A stretch of 61,438 nucleotides of DNA from CALMEC01 sp031366605 (GTDB lineage: Bacteria > Actinomycetota > Thermoleophilia > Miltoncostaeales > Miltoncostaeaceae): NCBI GenBank assembly GCA_031366605.1, contig JANLOO010000065.1:1-61438 (forward strand), given 5' to 3'. Of this stretch, positions 58,067 through 61,438 are shown piece after piece. Positions within the stretch are counted from its first letter, which is position 1; the number at the start of each line of letters is the position of its first letter. The notes below the pieces were generated by a model. The model searched no databases, was not told the origin of the DNA, and saw only the letters and a program-made list of their open reading frames with translations. The translations under genes and the position numbers were made by a program.

Positions 58067-60417
58067 CGACTGACGCCCGCGAAGAAATCCGTGGCATCGG
58101 CCACTCCGTCAAGCGCATCGAGGACGCCCGCTTCGTTCAAGGGCGGGGCAACTACGTCGAGGACGTGGTGCTGCCCAACATGCTCCACATGGCGATCCTG
58201 CGCAGCCCGTATGCACACGCCACGATCAAGTCCATCGACACCACACGGGCGAGCGCATCGCCGGGTGTTGTGGTGGTCGTCACGGGAGAGATCCTGGCCG
58301 CCCACAACCTGGCGTGGATGCCAACGCTGTCGGGCGACACCCAGGCGGTGCTCGCCACCGACAAGGTGCGGTTTCAGGGGCAGGAGGTCGCGTGCGTCAT
58401 CGCCGAGACCATCGCGCAGGCCCACGACGCGCTCGAGCTGGTCGACGTCGACTACGAGCCCTTGAAGGCGGTCACCAGCCCGCAGCAGGCGATGGCGCCG
58501 GGCGCACCGGTCATCCGCGACGAGAAGGAAGGGCAGACCGACAACGCGATCTACCACTGGGAATCGGGCGACGCCGCCGCGACGGAGCAGGCGTTCGCGG
58601 CAGCGGACAAGGTCATCAGCCTCGACACGTACTACCCGCGCTGCCACCCGGCGCCGCTCGAGTGCTGCGGTTGTGTGGCCGACGTCAACCCGGCCGACGG
58701 CAGGTGTCGCATCTACATGACGTCTCAGGCACCGCATGCCCACCGCACGCTGTTCGCGATCGTGGCCGGACTGCCCGAGCACAAGATCCAGATCATCAGC
58801 CCCGACATCGGCGGCGGGTTCGGCAACAAGGTGCCGATCTACCCCGGCTACGTGGTCGCCACGGCCGCATCGCTGCTGATCGGCCGGCCGGTCAAGTGGA
58901 TGGACGACCGCACCGGCAACCTGATCTCGACCGGCTTCGCCCGTGACTACCACATGCACGGCGAACTGGCACTGCAGGGCGACCAGATTACGGGCCTGCG
59001 AGTCAAGATGCTGTCGGACAACGGGGCGTTCTTCTCGGACGCCCAGCCCTCCAAGTTCAAGGCGGGCCTGTTCCACATCGTCACCGGTTCGTACGACATC
59101 CCGGCGGCGCACATCGTCACCGACGGGGCGTATACCAACAAGGCCCCGGGCGGTGTCGCATACCGCTGCTCGTTCCGCGTGACCGAGGCCAGTTTCTTGA
59201 TCGAACGGCTCGTCCAGAACGCCGCCTATGAGCTGGGTATGGACCCGGTCGACTTCCGGAAGACGAACTTCATCCAGCCCGAACAGTTCCCGTACACCTC
59301 GGCCACGGGGTTCGAATACGACTCCGGCGACTACGAGGCGGCGATGGACCTGTGTCTCGAGATGATGGACTACACGGGAATGCGCGCCGAGCAGCTCACG
59401 GCTCGTGCCGAGGGGCGCCTGCTGGGTGTCGGCATCGCGTCGTTCACCGAGGTCGTCGGCGCGGGCAAGGGTAAGGACTACGACATCGCCGGCCTGCGGA
59501 TGTTCGACTCGGCCGAACTTCGCCTGCACCCCACCGGCAAGGCGATTCTGAAGCTCGGCACCAAGTCACAGGGGCAGGGTCACGAGACGACCTACGGGCA
59601 GATCATCGCCAGCCAACTGGGCATCCAGCCTGAGGACGTGTTGGTGGAGGAGGGTGACACCGACACCACGCCATACGGTTTGGGCACCTATGCCAGCCGC
59701 TCGACGCCGACCTCCGGTGCGGCCGCGGTCATCATCGCCCGCAAGCTACGCGACAAGGCCCGGCTGATCGCCGCGCACCTGCTGGAGTGCTCGGCCGATG
59801 ATCTCGACTGGGACCAGGACAGGTTCCACGTCAAGGGCGCGCCTGACCGGGTCAAGACCATCCAGGAGTGCATCTTCGCGGCCTACTCCAACCTGCCGGA
59901 CGGGATGGAGCCGGGGCTTGAGGGCGTGCACTACTACGATCCGCCCAATATGACGTACCCCTTCGGCACATACGGCGTCGTGGTCGAGATCGATCGCGGC
60001 ACCGGTGAGTGGAAGGTCCAGAAGATGGTCGCAGTCGACGACTGCGGCGTGCGGATCAACCCGATGATCGTCGAAGGTCAGATCACCGGTGGCCTGACCG
60101 AGGGGTATGCGACCGCGGCAATGCAGTTGATCGACTTCGACGAGGAAGGCAACTGTCTCGGCAGCAACATGATGGACTACCTGATTCCGACCTCGTGGGA
60201 GACCCCCCATTTCGACCTGGGCGCCACGGTGACCCCGTCACCGCACCACCCGATCGGGGCGAAGGGCGTCGGCGAGTCGGCCACGGTCGGTTCCCCTGCC
60301 GCGTACGTCAACGCGGTCATCGACGCGCTGCAACACGCGGGCGTCACGAACATCGACATGCCGGTGACGTCCGCCAAGGTCTGGGAGGCGCTCAACGAAG
60401 TGGGCTTGGCGCTCTAG
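58063..60417 (+). CDS. coxL: CO dehydrogenase large (Mo-Cu) subunit, form I
   Basis: A 784-residue molybdopterin-cytosine-dinucleotide subunit that oxidises CO to CO2. The active-site loop reads 'GGVAYRCSFRVTEA' with Cys369, the form I signature AYxCSFR whose Cys binds Cu; form II proteins read AYRGAGR. The conserved MCD-contact stretches 'GQGHETTYGQI' and 'GVGESATVGSPAAYVNA' are present, with the catalytic Glu in the last. ATG 58063 overlaps coxS. Length matches characterised CoxL. Confidence 0.96.
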   Translation: MTTDAREEIRGIGHSVKRIEDARFVQGRGNYVEDVVLPNMLHMAILRSPYAHATIKSIDTTRASASPGVVVVVTGEILAAHNLAWMPTLSGDTQAVLATDKVRFQGQEVACVIAETIAQAHDALELVDVDYEPLKAVTSPQQAMAPGAPVIRDEKEGQTDNAIYHWESGDAAATEQAFAAADKVISLDTYYPRCHPAPLECCGCVADVNPADGRCRIYMTSQAPHAHRTLFAIVAGLPEHKIQIISPDIGGGFGNKVPIYPGYVVATAASLLIGRPVKWMDDRTGNLISTGFARDYHMHGELALQGDQITGLRVKMLSDNGAFFSDAQPSKFKAGLFHIVTGSYDIPAAHIVTDGAYTNKAPGGVAYRCSFRVTEASFLIERLVQNAAYELGMDPVDFRKTNFIQPEQFPYTSATGFEYDSGDYEAAMDLCLEMMDYTGMRAEQLTARAEGRLLGVGIASFTEVVGAGKGKDYDIAGLRMFDSAELRLHPTGKAILKLGTKSQGQGHETTYGQIIASQLGIQPEDVLVEEGDTDTTPYGLGTYASRSTPTSGAAAVIIARKLRDKARLIAAHLLECSADDLDWDQDRFHVKGAPDRVKTIQECIFAAYSNLPDGMEPGLEGVHYYDPPNMTYPFGTYGVVVEIDRGTGEWKVQKMVAVDDCGVRINPMIVEGQITGGLTEGYATAAMQLIDFDEEGNCLGSNMMDYLIPTSWETPHFDLGATVTPSPHHPIGAKGVGESATVGSPAAYVNAVIDALQHAGVTNIDMPVTSAKVWEALNEVGLAL

Positions 60418-60419
60418 CG

Positions 60420-61304
60420 ATGGGTGACCTGATCACGAAAGCGGCTGCCCTTCGGGCTGACGGGACGGCGTACGCGATGGCCACGGTGGTCGGTGTGCTC
60501 CGTCCCGCGTCGGCCCGGATGGGTAACCAGGCGATCGTCACCGCGGACGGCGCGATCGACGGGTGGGTCGGCGGGGCATGTTCGGAACCGGTCGTCCTGC
60601 GGGAGTCCCTCCGCGCGATTGCCGACGGCCAGCCGCGCCTGGTCAAGATCTGCCCAGCGGGCGAAGCCGGTGACGCGGGCCCCGACGTCGTCATCGCCGA
60701 AAGCACCTGTGCATCGGAGGGAACCGTGGAGGTCTTCATCCAGCCGTACCTACCGAGCCCGCTGCTGCAGGTGGTTGGCGACAGCCCGGCAGGCCGGACG
60801 CTTCGTGAGCTGGCCAGAACCATCGGCTGGCGCGTCGGCGACGAAGGAGCGGTGGACGCCGTGGTTGTCGCGACCATGGGCCGCGGGGACGAGGACGCGC
60901 TCCAGGCGGCAATCGCCTCAGACGCCGGGTACGTCGGCTTGGTCGCAAGCGCCCGCCGTGCCGCAGTCGTGCGAGCGGCCCTGGCGGAGCGCGGCGTCCC
61001 CGAAGCCGACCTCGCAGCGGTCCACAGCCCGGCGGGCCTCGACCTGGGTCCGTCGACCCAGCAGGAGATCGCCGTCGCGATCCTGGCCGAGCTCGTCGCC
61101 TGGAGCCACCGCCGCGAGGGCTCACCCACAGAGCTCCTGGAAGCCACGGACCCATACTGCGGCATGACGGTCCCGGTGTCCGGCAACGACGTCACCCACG
61201 ACCACGACGGCACCACCTACTACTTCTGCTGCCCCGGCTGCCGCGCTGGGTTTGCGGTGGATCCCGGGAAGGCGCTGGCGACGGTACGGCCGACTTTCGG
61301 GTGA
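60420..61304 (+). CDS. CoxI/XdhC-family maturation protein fused to a YHS domain
   Basis: A 294-residue protein three bases after coxL. About 1-100 is the XdhC_CoxI domain ('ATVVGVLRPASARMGNQAIVTADGAIDGWVGGACSEPVV'), about 120-235 the XdhC Rossmann C-domain ('GYVGLVASARRAAVVRAAL'). About 245-294 is a YHS/TRASH metal-binding domain ('DPYCGMTV', 'YYFCCPGCRAGF'). XdhC-type proteins insert or protect the Mo cofactor; the YHS part may handle copper for the Mo-Cu centre. ATG 60420 has a weak ribosome site, so it likely depends on coxL translation. Confidence 0.88.
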   Translation: MGDLITKAAALRADGTAYAMATVVGVLRPASARMGNQAIVTADGAIDGWVGGACSEPVVLRESLRAIADGQPRLVKICPAGEAGDAGPDVVIAESTCASEGTVEVFIQPYLPSPLLQVVGDSPAGRTLRELARTIGWRVGDEGAVDAVVVATMGRGDEDALQAAIASDAGYVGLVASARRAAVVRAALAERGVPEADLAAVHSPAGLDLGPSTQQEIAVAILAELVAWSHRREGSPTELLEATDPYCGMTVPVSGNDVTHDHDGTTYYFCCPGCRAGFAVDPGKALATVRPTFG

Positions 61305-61438
61305 GTTGGTGATCCTCGACTAGATGGTTGATTCCAAAGTGACCGGGCTGATGGGGTGGCGAGGTGTGTGGGTGAGGGCGCCGAAGGAAGGCGTTGCTAA
61401 AGCAACGTCGACCATGGAGGCCTCGTGCACACCGACCT
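61305..61438. other. Window end: hairpin and a possible gene start
   Basis: CGTTGC-TAAA-GCAACG (61392-61407) is a small hairpin, and an ATG at 61413 or GTG at 61425 opens a frame that runs off the window. Too little is present to name it. Confidence 0.25.

Noticed and set aside
57781..59529. A 582-residue minus-strand frame opposite coxSL
   Set aside because: It is a shadow of the cox genes, with no domain or start signal.

Overview
The window is about 61 kb of high-GC DNA with the look of an actinobacterium. The signs are class F sortase chemistry, an acyl-CoA carboxylase epsilon subunit, a DipZ-type CcdA/thioredoxin fusion, many GTG/TTG starts, and many genes whose -10-like box sits only 6-8 bases before the start codon (leaderless style). 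A deep-branching lineage such as Thermoleophilia or Acidimicrobiia is my guess from gene content; nothing in the window proves it. No rRNA, CRISPR array or prophage was seen.

Layout. 1-3.4 kb is an accessory patch: a cut SRPBCC gene, small proteins, and a complete IS3-family element (2062-3365) that truncates a secreted-protein gene and supplies its stop codon. Two tRNA-Ser genes and a tRNA-Val flank a 916-residue fusion of a thioester-like adhesin head, four Ig/VaFE-like repeats and a class F sortase. 7.2-12.8 kb is housekeeping: SRP RNA, dnaX, ybaB, recR, a PRC-barrel protein, lysC and asd. 14.2-17.9 kb (minus strand) holds sdhA, sdhB, an HdrB-like sdhE and a tiny coupled gene.

18-27 kb is a sugar-use island: a ROK fructokinase, an FGGY kinase, a FrcBCA-like ABC importer, a DeoR regulator, 1-phosphofructokinase, an SDR and a Gfo/Idh oxidoreductase. 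27-42 kb mixes an MFS exporter, a 5'-3' exonuclease, a secreted Asp-box (sialidase-fold) protein, NAD-type isocitrate dehydrogenase, malate dehydrogenase, a 270-bp inverted-repeat element packed with hairpins, cell-wall enzymes (a SpoIID-NlpC/P60 fusion and two L,D-transpeptidases), an Nramp metal importer whose start codon lies in a DtxR/MntR-like palindrome, and an NfeD/SPFH pair. 42-46 kb holds sucCD and a DUF4143-type ATPase preceded by four 17-bp repeats at an exact 23-bp period.

46-54.8 kb holds DipZ, a GNAT, and a propionyl-CoA carboxylase plus methylmalonyl-CoA mutase operon divergent from a GntR/FCD regulator flanked by two identical TGTCGACAATC sites. The window ends with uppP and a coxMSL operon encoding a true form I aerobic CO dehydrogenase (AYRCSFR loop), followed by a CoxI/XdhC protein fused to a YHS metal-binding domain.

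Together the genes suggest an aerobic heterotroph with a complete TCA section (icd, mdh, sucCD, sdhABE), able to use sugars and propionyl-CoA and to supplement its energy with carbon monoxide.
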